64,000 nucleotides of DNA from Neodidymelliopsis sp. IMI 364377 (GCA_027946375.1 JAPEUT010000059.1:47785-111784); one strand, 5' to 3'; shown: positions 35,445-46,757, counted from the first letter of the stretch. Notes: generated from the sequence alone by a model not told the origin. Program-made: numbers and translations.

Positions 35445-36625
35445 TCACAGCCGCAATCTTCTCTCTAGATCTTCCCACCGACCTCGTCGCAACGTATCAA
35501 GACGATTCAGCTCCGCCAGCCACACCCTCAGATCCTTCGTTGTGACTGTCCCTGTCCCTGCGTCGACCTCTAGATATGTTTCCGCAAGCCCGAGCAAACC
35601 CTCGTAGATCCATTTACAGTCAGCCTCGTCCTCCAAAATCTCCCGGATATACTCCATCTCATTTTCGTAATACTTCTGCCGTTCGCCATTGGTCAGGTCC
35701 TGGACAATGAGGTTGCCGGGAGAACAAGACGGGGAGATGGTCGACATGAGGTACTGGTGGTAGAACCAGATGGACTGATCAAAGGGATCGGTGTTGATAG
35801 CTTCGCAAATGAGTTCCAGCTCCGACGCCAGGAAAGCACGGCGCGCCTTTGCGTCTGCGTTGCGCTCGCGCAGGATACGAGGAATGAGCTGGCTTCGGTT
35901 GTGCCAGGCCGAGAAGTTGGAAAGATTGGTCTTGATCATCTTAGTGGTGTAGTCGAACTCAGACTGTGCGAGGCTTAGGCTTGCATCTGTGGGTTCGGAT
36001 GTGGAGGAGCCTAAGCGCTCGATCTGCGAGACAACGAAACGTCGATAACTCCAGGCATGGAAGTTGCGACTATCAGCATGTAGCATCTTGTTAATCAACT
36101 GCAGCTCCCCAGCCCATAGCTTGCGTGCAGCGTCAGCGCCTAGTAGTGATTCTGCTCTCTGCAACAACCAATTCCGGTGATTCCAAATCCAATAGCATTT
36201 GGGAAACTTCCGTAACAGAGCGAATGTTAGTTGCAAGTCGTTCTGTAATAGGTCGTCTGACGATTGTGATTCGTCAGCGACCAGTGCAACAAGCACTCTT
36301 CTTCGATGGTTCCATATCGTGTAGTACTCAGGGTTCTCGTTCAGGAGTTTCGTGACTAAGCCAAGGACTTCAGCTGTGTAATGCTTCTCTGTAATCTATA
36401 GTGTATAACTCGGTCAGAAATCTGCATCTTACTACGTGCATGTTACTCACTTTGGTATTCACGAGGTCAGATAGATCTTTGTAGGCTGCAATCTGCTGGA
36501 GCTCTTTCTGTCGTGCCTCCTCTGAGAGGACGATGGGGCCTGAACCACGAGATATGCCATGCTATACATGATTAGCTCAAACACTCTATCTTGGACTCAC
36601 ACCAATTTCAACTCACACTTGCCAT
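35445..36625 (-). CDS. BET4: Rab geranylgeranyltransferase (type II) alpha subunit
   Basis: Alpha subunit of the enzyme that attaches geranylgeranyl groups to Rab GTPases, with Bet2 as the catalytic beta subunit and the Rab escort protein as presenter. Exons (minus): 36617-36625 (only 9 nt, M-A-S), 36451-36561 and 35445-36395; 356 aa. PFTA repeats are seen in order: YYTIWNHRRR, CYWIWNHRNW, NFHAWSYRRF, NFSAWHNRSQ and DQSIWFYHQY, the signature of prenyltransferase alpha chains. The tiny first exon is supported because it gives MASHGISRG, matching the family's HGI/HGV start, with clean GTGAGT donor and TATAG acceptor. Both introns are 55 nt. It lacks the extra leucine-rich and insert domains of the animal subunit, as expected for a fungus. 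Confidence 0.93.
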
Positions 36626-36955
36626 AACGTCGTTATGCAGGGTTGTTGAACGAGACGCGGTTTCTCAAGTCGCGATGGCGCGAAAACATGTGCCCCACCT
36701 CGCCTTCCCCACGTCACCTCCACCCAGGACGCTCTCTTCTCACGCGTCCATCCAACCTAGACACCTCGGATCAATCATTGCTATACGACTAACCAAGCAG
36801 CCTTAACGACGACAAGACTACAGGAAATCTAACGGAGATTCTGATTAGTGACACCACCCTCCTCGCTTTTACAACGGCACGGTTGGACATTGCTCTGTTC
36901 GACATGCACGGGAATTGACTCACAGCACACTCATAAACCTCTAAGAACTTGCACA
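36626..36955. promoter_or_regulatory. Bidirectional promoter, BET4 / APC/C activator
   Basis: 330 bp between divergent start codons (36625 minus and 36956 plus). No specific regulatory site could be named. Confidence 0.45.
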
Positions 36956-39784
36956 ATGTATGACTCGAATGAATCAAGCTCATCAGGATCTGGCTATGCG
37001 ACACCACCCCTGTCACCAACCAAAACCATTAGCACAGAAGGCTGGTCGTCACCCAGAACCCCAGGATCACCTCGCAAGAGTCGAAGCTGTCTGTTCTTCC
37101 GGGATCTTGACAGAGAGGTCGACCACCGTTTCTTCACTCCGCCACCGTCTCCTACGAAGCCCAAGCTTGCTTCTCAGCTAGGCGCACTTTCAGCACCAGA
37201 GTTCTTTACGCCTGTTCGCGATATTGTTCCATCACACTTACCGGTCGACTCGCCTGTAAAAAGAGATGTCTCTATACTAGATCTCCCAGCTCCTCACCAA
37301 CCTTTACACACCGCTCATCCAAATAGTCGCTCCTTACCAAATTCAGTCACTCATTCTGGGATACAAACTCCACCTTCACTTGATACTCGGAACGTTCCAC
37401 CGAATCACTCTGTTCCCCGTGTCCGAAGAAGAAGTCAGCGCAGCTCATCTGACAGCTCTATAGCTGAGCTTGTTGCCAGATATGCGACCCCAACCACCTC
37501 TCCGACCACCGGTAGTTTCGAGTTAGAATGCAGCACTGACTCTATCGTTGACGTGCTCGTATCACCTGCTAAGCTCCGCTGTCTACCGCTTCGTTCTTCC
37601 AGCTCTCCTCTACGACCAAGCCAATGGGCTTCACGTGGTGGAATGTTGGCGTCGCCATCAAGGAAATCCATGACAAGTCCCCCAGATCGCTTCATCCATG
37701 GTCGTCGTCCTCCGGCAGTCACACGCGACAGCTTTGAGCTCAACAAACCGACTGAGCGCGAACAGCTTTCTCGGCATGGCCACCGCGTAAGCGCTGATCC
37801 ATTCAGCCATCGAGTGCGCAGAAGCGACCGGTTGAACGCTGAACTTCGGGATTTGAGAGAAGCTCATGCTGTCGTTACTGCAAGACCTGGCGGCAGTGGA
37901 AGAACTCCCAACCTAAGAATCAAAAACACCTTATCGACATTGACTGCACGTCAGATCAGCGCTGGCGCTGTCTGGAATGTAGGCGGGCCTTCAGCCGTGA
38001 GTGATACGATAGCAGCTGTGTCTACGGGCAGAGGAGGAATGCTTGGAAGTGGAACTATTGCACCGCTCTATACCTCTACGTTTCTCAGCCAACCAGATCC
38101 TGAAGCCGAGATGGAAGCATACGAACGACGTCTTGCGTTGGCCCTTGAGGTTGATCAAACGGATCGCATTCTGCAACATTCGCCAGCATCCTCTCAGCAG
38201 CCTAGAACGCAACGCAACAACACCCTTGCACATACTCCACATCACTGGAGGGATAGCGCATGGACTCAATGTGGCACCAAAATACGTTTGTGCTATGGTG
38301 ACCGATACCGTCTTGACGTCGTACTGACATTGCGATCCAGCCCTTCGACGACCACAGCAAAATATCAGAAAAGCCGTGCCGAACTTACCCTTTAGATAAG
38401 TGGCAGTGGCAGCAGGTGATCTTCAAATATGTTAACATTGATTACAGTCTTAGATGCGCCTCAGTTGCGAGACGACTACTATTGCACATTGCTTGCCTAC
38501 TCTCACACAGCCAAATGTCTCGCAGTAGGCCTCGGAAACTTTGTGCATCTCTGGTCTGAGCGAGATGGCGTGGACACTCCCGAGTCACTCAACTCTATTC
38601 CCATGAATGCAGCGTCAGACTTCCAACACATCACATCGCTGGACTTCTCTTCCAGTGAAGGAGAGCAAGCTATTCTTGCCGTAGGACGAGCAGACGGCCG
38701 CATTGTGCTCTGGAGTCCATTCGACTTAGAGCCAAGATTCGATGCTACGCAGCCAAGGCCAGTGTCGTGCGTTTCCTTCCGACCTACTGTAGTGCAACGG
38801 CCTTCGCTTCGAGATAGGGCGATTGACGTACCTACGGAGGAGTTGCTCATTGGTGATGAAGCTGGGCATATTTACTTCTACAGTGTTGAGTGGCCCTCGA
38901 AAACCCAAAGCGCGCTGTTCGGCTGGCATGGGGCGATGACACTGCTGGCACGCATGACCATCCATACACAGCAGATCTGCGGGCTGGCATGGTCCGCAGC
39001 TGGTGACATGTTTGCAAGCGGAGGAAATGACAACAACTGCTTCCTTTTCGAGACTAAGCGTGTTCTTCAGCTGAACAACGGTGAAAGCACTTCGGCAACA
39101 CTGAACGTGCGCGAAGGTCCTGCTGGTGAATCCATTTATACAGTGACGAACCGCTCTGGTCCTGTCCTCTACCTCCCAAACACGGTGGCCAAGCACAAGT
39201 GGACACTCAATGCAGCTGTCAAAGCCATGGCTTTCTGTCCGTGGCACCGCGGTCTTGTCGCGATTGGCGGTGGCTCGAACGACCGGTGCATCCACTTCTA
39301 CCACACGCGGTCTGGAGCTTGTCTCGCTACCATTGACTGCGCAGCCCAGGTTACAAGCCTCATTTGGTCGCAAACACGTCGTGAGATTGCAGCCACGTTT
39401 GGCTTCGCGCAACCAGAGCATCCGTATCGCATTGCGGTCTTTGCGTGGCCAAGCTGTGAGCAGGTCGTTGCAGTGCCGTGGTGGGACGAGAACCGTGCGC
39501 TTTGCGCAGTTGCATATCCCCGCGGACCAATGAGCAGCCCAGATGCGGGGGATCGTCACGATGGGGACAGAGAGAGGGGCGATAGCGTGTTGGGTGGATT
39601 AGGGATTGGGGAGGGTTGCATTGTTGTTGCGGCGAGCGATATGGCTATCAGGTTCCATGAGATCTGGACGGATCGAAGAGGTGGAGGCGGTGGATTGTTG
39701 GGCGGGAAGGCAGGGTTACTTGGAGGGAGCGATATCCTTGAGAGGTTGTATGGTATTGAGAGGGAGAGTGCGGTTATCAGGTAG
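36956..39784 (+). CDS. APC/C activator of the Cdc20/Fizzy family, meiotic Ama1/Mfr1 type
   Basis: WD40 co-activator that recruits substrates to the anaphase-promoting complex. Exons 36956-38285, 38341-38395 and 38446-39784; about 907 aa. The N-terminal about 440 residues are disordered, Ser/Pro-rich, with a C-box-like DRFIHGR at about 244-250 (consensus DR[FY]IPxR). The linker PNLPFRVLDAPQLRDDYY enters a seven-bladed WD40 propeller (about residues 462-890), and the protein ends in AVIR, the Ile-Arg tail that docks on Cdc27. The large N-terminus and divergent blades fit the Ama1/Mfr1 meiosis-specific branch better than Cdc20 or Cdh1. The first intron (38286-38340) has a weak GTTTGT donor. The second (38396-38445, 50 nt) has AT-AC borders (ATAAGT...TTAC); only this junction gives the PFRVLDAP motif shared by all family members. 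Confidence 0.9.
38396..38445 (+). other. AT-AC intron inside the APC/C activator gene
   Basis: Exon 2 ends CCC TTT AG and exon 3 begins A GTC TTA GAT, giving Phe-Arg-Val-Leu-Asp. The intervening 50 bases begin ATAAGT and end GATTAC, with TTAAC as a likely branch site 9 bases before the end. No nearby GT-AG pair keeps both the upstream NIRKAVPNLPF segment and the downstream VLDAP in frame. The donor resembles U2-type AT-AC introns (ATAAGT) rather than the U12 consensus ATATCC. Confidence 0.75.
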
Positions 39785-40079
39785 ATGTCCACTATCTAAG
39801 AGGAGCTGGTGGAAAGAGTCGTACATAGTCAATATTGCTACGCAACAAAAGACCTTGCAGTGTCAGCGCAGCATCAAGAAACACGTTGTGGACAAAGGTT
39901 CAGTATCGTGAAGTAATGCAATTGTATCATTGAAGACAACTGCCTTGTGCAGTCAGTGGTATGAGACGCCCATGCCTAAAATCCCGGAGTATTCTTCCAG
40001 ATGCACGAGCCCGCACCTTATTTTCGTGCCGACGCCAAAGTAAACATTCACGACTTTTCATCATATATCATGACACCCT

Positions 40080-40948
40080 CTAGTGGCGCATGGAAGAGGC
40101 ACGCCTCTTGCGGGCCTCGTCGTGGGAAGCCTTGGCCTCGGAGATGCGCTTGGAGAGGATCTGAGCGTACTCGTTCTGAGAATCTTGTTAGTATGCTAAT
40201 ACTCGCATGTGTAGAAGATGGAAAGACGTACGGCGGCATCCTTGGAGGCTTCCGCGCGGCGGCGCTTGAGTGCGACACGGTGACGCTTGTGCTGGAGACG
40301 CTGAGGAGTAACCAGGCGCTGGATCTTGGGGGCCTTGGTGTAGGGCTTGGCACCCTCCTTCTTGGGCTGGACCTCACGGCGGATGACAAACTTGCGGACC
40401 TAAATTACGCTCGATTAGCATTCATGTACTGGACCTCAGACTCAGCCGGCCACAAGGGCAACGGCTGGCGAAGAAGCTATGAGAGAACTCACATCATCTT
40501 CCTTGCTGAGACCGAAGAAGCGGCGGATCTTGGTTGCGCGCTTGGGACCGAGGCGCTTGGGGTGAACCTCGTCGGTCAGGCCGGGGATATCGGCATCGCC
40601 CTTCTTGACGATGGACAGGGCGAGGACGGACAGGTCCATAGCGACGATGCAGCCGCGAACGGACTTGCGCTTGCGCTCACCGGTGCGGCGGGGACGGTAG
40701 CAGGAGTGGCCGTCAGCGAGGAGGAGACGGACACGGGTAGGGTGCATGACACCCTGCTTCATCGGGAAACCCTGCTTGTCGTTTCCACCGGTGATCCTGA
40801 GGATGTAGCCCTTGAACTCGTCACCGACAGAGTCACCGGGAACCTCCTGACCCATGCGGCGGTCCATGAAGACGCGGAGCTTGCGCTCGTCTTCGATCTC
40901 GATCAGCTTCTGCGTGCCATTGTTGGGGTAGGAGATGTTGAGCTTCAT
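40080..40948 (-). CDS. RPS6: 40S ribosomal protein eS6 (RPS6)
   Basis: Component of the small ribosomal subunit. Exons (minus): 40493-40948, 40232-40399 and 40080-40175; 239 aa, the usual fungal length. The N-terminus MKLNISYPNNGTQKLIEIED is the canonical eS6 start, and the basic C-terminus ends RRRASSMRH-like (KRRASSMRH), with the RRAS phosphorylation site for the TOR/S6-kinase pathway. Introns are 93 nt (the longer first one, 40400-40492) and 56 nt. They fall after SKEDD and after SKDAA, and each junction restores the conserved frame (DD-VRKFVIRREV and DAA-NEYAQILSK). No snoRNA boxes were recognised in the 93-nt intron. Confidence 0.98.
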
Positions 40949-41482
40949 CTTGACGGTGGTGTCGCGACGGCGATGTGCTGCAACGTTAGTAGGCTGGTCG
41001 TAGAGGCGGCGGGCAGCAGAACTTTTGGATATTTCGCAACATTGGTGCTGGATTAAGCGAGCGGCTTAGTCAGTCCCGCCGCAGATTGGCTGTCGGCCAA
41101 TCACGTCCGCTGTTCCGACTACTAGCGCGTTATTCCATCTCCACATTGCTCGTGTGTCCAAGAACGTCGCGTTAAGTGGTTGGGATGGCTGTGGTGTATT
41201 GGATGTGGGTTGGCTTATGCGCAGAGTTGCAGAGTGCAGCAGTGAGCTTTGTATCGCGACTGTACTCCGAATCATTGTATGCATATTGACCTGCAATTCT
41301 CCAATACGCCTCAAGTTTTCCATATATTCCGTGTCATCTTTGTGCCATCTTTCAATATAGTTTAACGCTGCGTAGACCTGTTCTCCCTTCAAGTCGTCCA
41401 GCCCTCGGCCTGCACGGTAGAGTCCAACCTGCACATCTCCTTTTTAACGCCAGCCCATGCAATATCATACAGTACTCTAAGC
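40949..41482. other. RPS6 promoter and RPB3 3' flank
   Basis: 534 bases between two minus-strand genes. A 122-aa frame (41066-41434 minus) has a protein-like stretch but no family match and no Met in good context; it was not called. The RPS6 promoter should lie at the left end. Confidence 0.4.
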
Positions 41483-42598
41483 CTACCAGCCACTGCCTCC
41501 GTATGGCGTCGCACCGTACGGTGTCGTGCCGCCTTGTGCACCGCCTGCGCCTCCCCACTGACTCGCGCCGCCGTAGCCAGGCGTTGTGTATCCAGCGTCT
41601 GGCCCACCGTATCCGCCTCCGTTCATGGTAGGACTCTGTGCGCCTTCGAAGCCAGCAGCATCTGGTCCTGCACCGCCAGACAACTCTTGAATCACCTGCG
41701 CCAACTTGGTCTGCAGTGTCGAGATGCCTTTTGTGACAATCTGATCCGGGTCAAGACCGCCTACTGTCTCAACGTCGTAGAAGAAGCGAGTCGGGACTGC
41801 ATTGTAGTTGAAAGGCTCGTCGGGGTTGGCTGGGCCGCCGTCAAGGTTGATACGGTCTTGGTCTTTGGGCCTGGTCACTTGTTAGCACGCGCATGGCTCA
41901 GCGACTGTGAGGCTCTGCACTTACCACTCCGCATCGGCATCCTCCTCGTGCCAGTAGTCCAGGTGGTGCAGTTTGTTCGCCGGGTCGTACTCAAAGCCTA
42001 TCGCCGCAGAAGGCGCCCATTTTGCGTGCTCTTTTGCGATACCCTTCTTTGCAATACAGCGCATGTGGATAGCCTGCCCTCTCCGCAGCTTCACGATACA
42101 GCTCCCTGTGCCCTCAGAGTCCACAATGACAGGTCGCCCCACCTCGTCGTTAGGTCTGTTGCTCTCAATTACCAAATCTCGCGCATACACCTTCATGATT
42201 TCGCTGCCTGTGCATTTTGCGTTCAGTGTCAGGACTACGGAGCAGTTATCGCAATAGCCTTCGCAGTCGCAGTCGCGCGAGTACAGCAGATCTTCGACGC
42301 CTCTTGACGACAGGGGGACGAGGCCAAGACGGTGGCACACGAACTCGTCGGCAAGCACCGAGGTGTTGTCAAGCACTTCCACGACATCGATGGCAAGCGT
42401 AGGAATCTCAGCAAGCATCACCCGCCGCAGCGAGTTGGCGGTCTCGAGGTTGAAGTTCTGGACGATGAACTGGGCGCGCTGGTTGTCGGCCTGTGCGAAG
42501 CTGTGTCAGTGACTTCATCTCGGTGGGCGCAGACCAAGCGGGCGGTGTACCTGCAAGAAGCGCACGTTGATTGCGCCGCCCTCTGCATCGTAGTCCAT
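41483..42598 (-). CDS. RPB3: RNA polymerase II third largest subunit RPB3
   Basis: Alpha-like subunit that dimerises with Rpb11 to nucleate RNA polymerase II. Exons (minus): 42551-42598, 41925-42490 and 41483-41870; 333 aa (yeast 318). The start MDYDAEGGAINVRFLQ and the following FNLETANSLRRVMLAEIPTLAI are the conserved dimerisation segment. The zinc-binding cysteines are visible in SRDCDCEGYCDNCS (Cys90, 92, 96, 99). The C-terminal dimerisation helix is the VTKGISTLQTKLAQVIQEL stretch. A Gly/Tyr/Thr-rich tail of about 65 residues, longer than in yeast, ends the protein. Introns of 60 and 54 nt restore FLQ-ADNQRAQF and EW-PKDQDRINL. Confidence 0.97.
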
Positions 42599-44030
42599 CG
42601 TGGGCCGGTGTTGACGCGTCGACTGGGTGGAACAGGATATTCAGGAGGTGGCAGAGTGTCGACGCGACTGCGGTGGGAAGTGGAGAGCGACGTACAAGTG
42701 GGTACGTGGGGTGGAGCTGGGACGCGGTTGACTGACTGACGCCTTGAGATTCTTTGAGGTGAGAGCTCGTTGCGCGGAGCAGCCGTCAAAGCGTGCATGC
42801 GCCACAGTTGAGCCACACCTGAGCCACACCCCCTTTACCAGTAACGATCCACGAGTGCATCGCCGACAACTTATCATCGAAGGCCGCATGCACGCGCAGT
42901 GCTCCAGCTATCTACAACGCTTCGCTCTAAGTAATCATTCGGTACAATTTTCCGAGTCTTTGTCGCAGTGCGGAGCGCAAGTCTGAGAGTTTAGTCATAT
43001 TAGTCTTCCATTTGCATCTTTGGACAGGTTCCTGATCAAAATACAACGTCTCGGACCAGAAAACGTGGTGGTGATCGCGCGGAAATGGCTGAATCAAAAC
43101 AACGTGGTAAAGAGGCTGTTCCTGAAGCCCTTCAAGGTACTCGAGACACCCACGAGACCCAGTGTGATCAACTTTGAGGCTCGTAGTCACACATCACCAC
43201 GCGTTAAAGACAGCCTCGGAGAGACTTGCTCAAAATAGCAGTATTCAGGAAGTATCTTGCGAGACATGTTCCAATCTATCTCGACTACATGCTACGGCGG
43301 GGTATGCAAACCGCTACTATGTTGTTGTGGAGTGCGCCTACTGGGGCACATTAGATGGAAGACACGATGGCACCGCAAGGCTGTACTGTGTATGCATAGG
43401 CGGATCAACGCTAAGCGGATGCGACTTAGTTCTGGTGAGGAGTAATTCAGCCTGCCCAGTGGACAAGAAGACGACTTGCTGTGTCTACGGTGCGGTGCAC
43501 TGGCAATGCAAGCGATACTATCCGGGGTAAGCCGGCGGCAGACTAGTGGTGTGAGGCATTGCTTGAACGGGCGATCGTACACGGTGCTCCGAAAAGTCGT
43601 CGACCACGCTGGGAGGCTGAGTTGGGTGTCCGTGACCAGTCTCCTTAGCAAGGCACTGCTGTTGCAGCTGCGTCAGTGTCTCGGCGGTCCCTGAGCCCAA
43701 CGTTCGCCGCGTGTTCGGCGACACGTCTCTGAGAAGCCAACACGCACCGTTGCGCTCACAAATAATGACGGGCTGTGCAAGACAGCCCAGACCAAGCGGA
43801 CAAAATGCACCAAGATTCGGACGTTGGCCGCGGTTGGTTCCAGAAGTCGGACGTTCTGGTAAGGCTTGGCGGTATTTGCACTGCCCCAGCAAGCAGCAAC
43901 TTGACTGCATGACGGATGCGGCAGCTGGAACGTCTCTACGCCGCCGAGTATAAGACTTGCACGCTGTCTGCTTCATTCTCCCACTCATACCAGCAAGCCT
44001 CACTACACCGAAGCTCTGCCATACACACAC
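42599..44030. other. Divergent intergenic region of RPB3 and calcipressin
   Basis: 1.4 kb between two divergently transcribed genes. Many short frames overlap on both strands without motif or splice support. Promoters of both genes are expected at the two ends; the leader of the calcipressin gene is at the right. Confidence 0.45.
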
Positions 44031-44887
44031 ATGATCGCAGCCGCAAACATGCAAGTAACAATACCCTCACCACAGCGCTCGCGCGCCTCTTCGGGGAGCA
44101 AGTCGCCACTGTCCCTCGACCTTTCAGACCTGCCCCCTCTGGTCGAGCCGTCACCGCCGTCAAACACTCTTATTATCACAGTATGTATTCTTGGAGAGCC
44201 TAACACAACACGTCTAACAAGCCTTAGAACCTTCTTGCGCCTGAGATCTTCCAGCCCGCCACCCTAATCGAGATTCGCCAAACAATCGACACACACGCCA
44301 AAGTCCACACCTGGGCGCCTCTCAAATCTTTCAAGCGCATCGTCGTGTCCTTCTTCTCCACCGAAGATGCCATCACCATCCGCCAGACTCTTGACGGCGA
44401 GACAATCATGGGCTACCGCATCCGCGTCTACTTCGGTATCAACACACCCATGAATCCGTCCGACCAGCACCTACCACTGCCGAAGAGCGACAAACTGTTC
44501 TTCATCAGTCCACCGCCGAGCCCGCCCATGGGCTGGGAAATGCGCGACGAGGATGCGCCAAACAAGTTGGTCCACCCAGAGGACCTTGCAGAAGCGCTGG
44601 CGAAACTGCATGCCCACCCGTACGACGCTGCGAGCCCGATGAGCGAGTCAGGAGACATTAGCCCGATTTCGCGGAGAAGGCGGACAGGCAGCACCGTGGT
44701 TGTATACCATCCTGAGGACCACGGTGACAGCCCGCAGCTGCCTGCCATCTCTGTGGAAGATACCACAGAGACACCGCAGCCACTGACGCCGGATGCAATG
44801 GAGGGCATCGAGGGGCCGATCGCAAGCGAGAAGGCCATGGGGCGAAACATCAGCACGGCGAGGCCGCCGGTGGAGTTGATGCCCTAA
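44031..44887 (+). CDS. Calcipressin (regulator of calcineurin, RCAN)
   Basis: Binds and modulates the Ca2+/calmodulin-dependent phosphatase calcineurin. Exons 44031-44180 and 44228-44887, with a 47-nt intron; 269 aa (263 aa if the second Met is used). The RRM-like N-terminal domain has the NTLIITNLLAPEIFQPATL strand-helix pattern and the KSFKRIVVSF strand. The family hallmark is the Ser-Pro motif KLFFISPPPSPPMGWE at about residues 155-170; its phosphorylation switches the protein between inhibitor and activator. The C-terminal region has a PxIxIT-like LPAISVED segment followed by an acidic TP-rich stretch. The splice joins LIIT to NLLAPE in frame. The start at 44031 gives MIAAANMQVTIPSPQRS. 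Confidence 0.93.
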
Positions 44888-45391
44888 TTGGTAGTGCCCG
44901 TTCTCTTTCTCTAATCTCCTTGTCCTGTTCATATGTGTTAAAAATATCTCTTGGCAATGGTTGCTGGGCATGGCATGCAACGGCGTTGGTGGTGTTTGGA
45001 CCCAGGAAGCCCATTCTTGGCTTATGGGATTCTTGGCTGGACTCGAGGGAATCATTCCGGGTACATGTTTACTACGATAGTCTTTGTGGTATTATACCAC
45101 GTGCGTTCTTTCTATGGCGATAGACCATCTCCGAATGAAGTCCTCCTACACCTAATCTACCTGCCATTAGTCTTTAACTATGACTTTGACCGCCTGCTTG
45201 GGTCTTACTTGCTAACAAAGAAAGTGTATTTGGAGTGTTCGGTATATTCGTCTATTCAAGCTCTGCACAAACATGTAACTTGGTTCTTCCCAAACGCCTC
45301 AGCAAATGCAGCAATAAATGCGCACTGGTATCTAACGACAAAGCTCGCGAGTCAAAATCTCAGAACCCCTACTTCTCCACTCTATACGTTT
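44888..45391. other. Convergent 3' flanks of calcipressin and the dicarboxylate carrier
   Basis: 504 bases between two stop codons facing each other. A chance frame runs across the carrier gene from here. No gene was seen; terminators of both genes are presumably present. Confidence 0.4.
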
Positions 45392-46467
45392 CTACTCCAG
45401 CCCCCTGAGCTGTCTGTAGTACTTCTTATGCTGCTCCAAGAACAAGAACGTCAGCACCGTATGCGGGCCCATGCGGATGAAACTCGGCACCCAGCCCTTG
45501 AACATCCACCCCACGCCCTCGTGCTTTGTAATGTCGGTGACGAGCTTCACAATGCCGACCTTGACGTGCGAGCTCATGACCCGCGTCTTGATCACGTCGA
45601 CAGGCGAGCAGATGGTCGTGGCTACGAAGCCGGCCATGAAGGACGCGGAGAAGTGTGTTGTCAGGCCGTCTTGCAGTGGTGTGTAGTTTAGAATGAGGCC
45701 CTTGAAGCCGTCGTATGTCGCGAGTTGGCCGACGGTCATGAGCACGGCTCGTGCAGAGTTGGGCCACACGCCTTTCCACAGCGAAGCAACACCTTCTTCG
45801 CGCGCCATGCGAATCACGCCGTCAATTGCGTGTTTGTAGTTTCGTCGCTTCTCTGGCGGTAGCGCCGAGTCGTGCTGCATGCGCACGTTAAGGATATCGC
45901 CTGGGTTGCCGGCAAAACCGCCCATGAAGCCGGAGATGGAAGCCATGCCTACAAGAGTCAGGAAAGAGGGCTTGCTGTCGGCGGTGGTAAAGCGGTCCTT
46001 GAGGGCTTCGTAGACGCCAAATCGGGTCATGCTATAGGTGATCTGGCGTAGTTGGGCGGCCGAAAGCTGAGAGGTGTCAGTATTCGACTAGATTTGACAA
46101 TAGGACGATTGCGCTGCGTACACCACGGTATAGACCGCCAATGCCATCTGTCTTGAAGACATGGCCAAACATTTGCGACATGTTCAGTCTTGTTCCACTG
46201 GCTGCTTGTGTTTGTAATCGGACCTGGCATTGTAAGTTGGACGTCATGTGTGAAGCTGCTGCTGAGAAGGTACCTTGACTGTGCCATTGTTAGCTGATGT
46301 TCGAAGAACAGTGAGACCAGCTTACCAAGATCCAGTGGATGTGTAAACAGCGTCGCACAACAACTCGCACTGCCTCCGAACCAGAATGGATAATGCACTG
46401 GTTTGCTCACCACATCCTGGCTCTTTTTCATCTCCGGGAGGCTTCTCTGCGTTTTGAGGGCGGCCAT
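45392..46467 (-). CDS. DIC1: Mitochondrial dicarboxylate carrier (SLC25 family)
   Basis: Inner-membrane carrier that exchanges malate or succinate for phosphate. Exons (minus): 46326-46467, a 5-nt microexon 46274-46278, 46122-46223 and 45392-46066; 307 aa. Three repeats of the carrier signature Px[DE]xx[KR] are present: PLDLVK (residues 44-49), PGDILN (degenerate, in repeat 2) and SPVDVIK. Six transmembrane helices are expected from the family. The microexon TCAAG, flanked by AG and GT, completes Val48 and Lys49 of the first signature (HPLDL-VK-VRLQT). Without it the frame breaks. Introns are 47, 50 and 55 nt. The sequence family is nearest to yeast DIC1; a closely related carrier specificity cannot be excluded. 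Confidence 0.9.
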
Positions 46468-46757
46468 TGTCAAATTAAACTGCGCAAATGCTGCATGTAG
46501 CCTTCACGGTACTTGACGACCTTGACAAAGAGGTATATTCGACAGTAAGTGGAGAACGAGCGCAAAGCTCGGTGGTTGTTGTGCTGCCGAGGGATTCACG
46601 TCATCCGAAAAACGTGCGGCTAACCCGCGACTTGTAGCCGACCACAGATCCATGCAGGCACGGTTGCCGCCGCTTGGCGGAGTCTCGCGTGTTGCTCGCT
46701 GCGTTTTCCTGGTACGCGACGCTGAACTCCATCACGGGTAGAATTTCAATCAGGACA
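46468..46757. promoter_or_regulatory. Bidirectional promoter, DIC1 / mitochondrial PheRS
   Basis: 290 bp between the divergent start codons of two nuclear genes for mitochondrial proteins. A shared promoter could co-regulate them; no known site was identified. Confidence 0.5.

Noticed and set aside
40400..40492. Possible snoRNA in the longer first intron of RPS6
   Set aside because: No box C (RTGATGA) with matching box D, and no H/ACA pattern, was found.
41066..41434. 122-aa frame downstream of RPB3 with protein-like composition
   Set aside because: No recognisable family, no splice link to RPB3 and it lies in the expected 3' flank; chance open frame is the simpler reading.
44951..45691. 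246-aa plus-strand frame
   Set aside because: It overlaps the well-supported dicarboxylate carrier in antisense and shows no motif.
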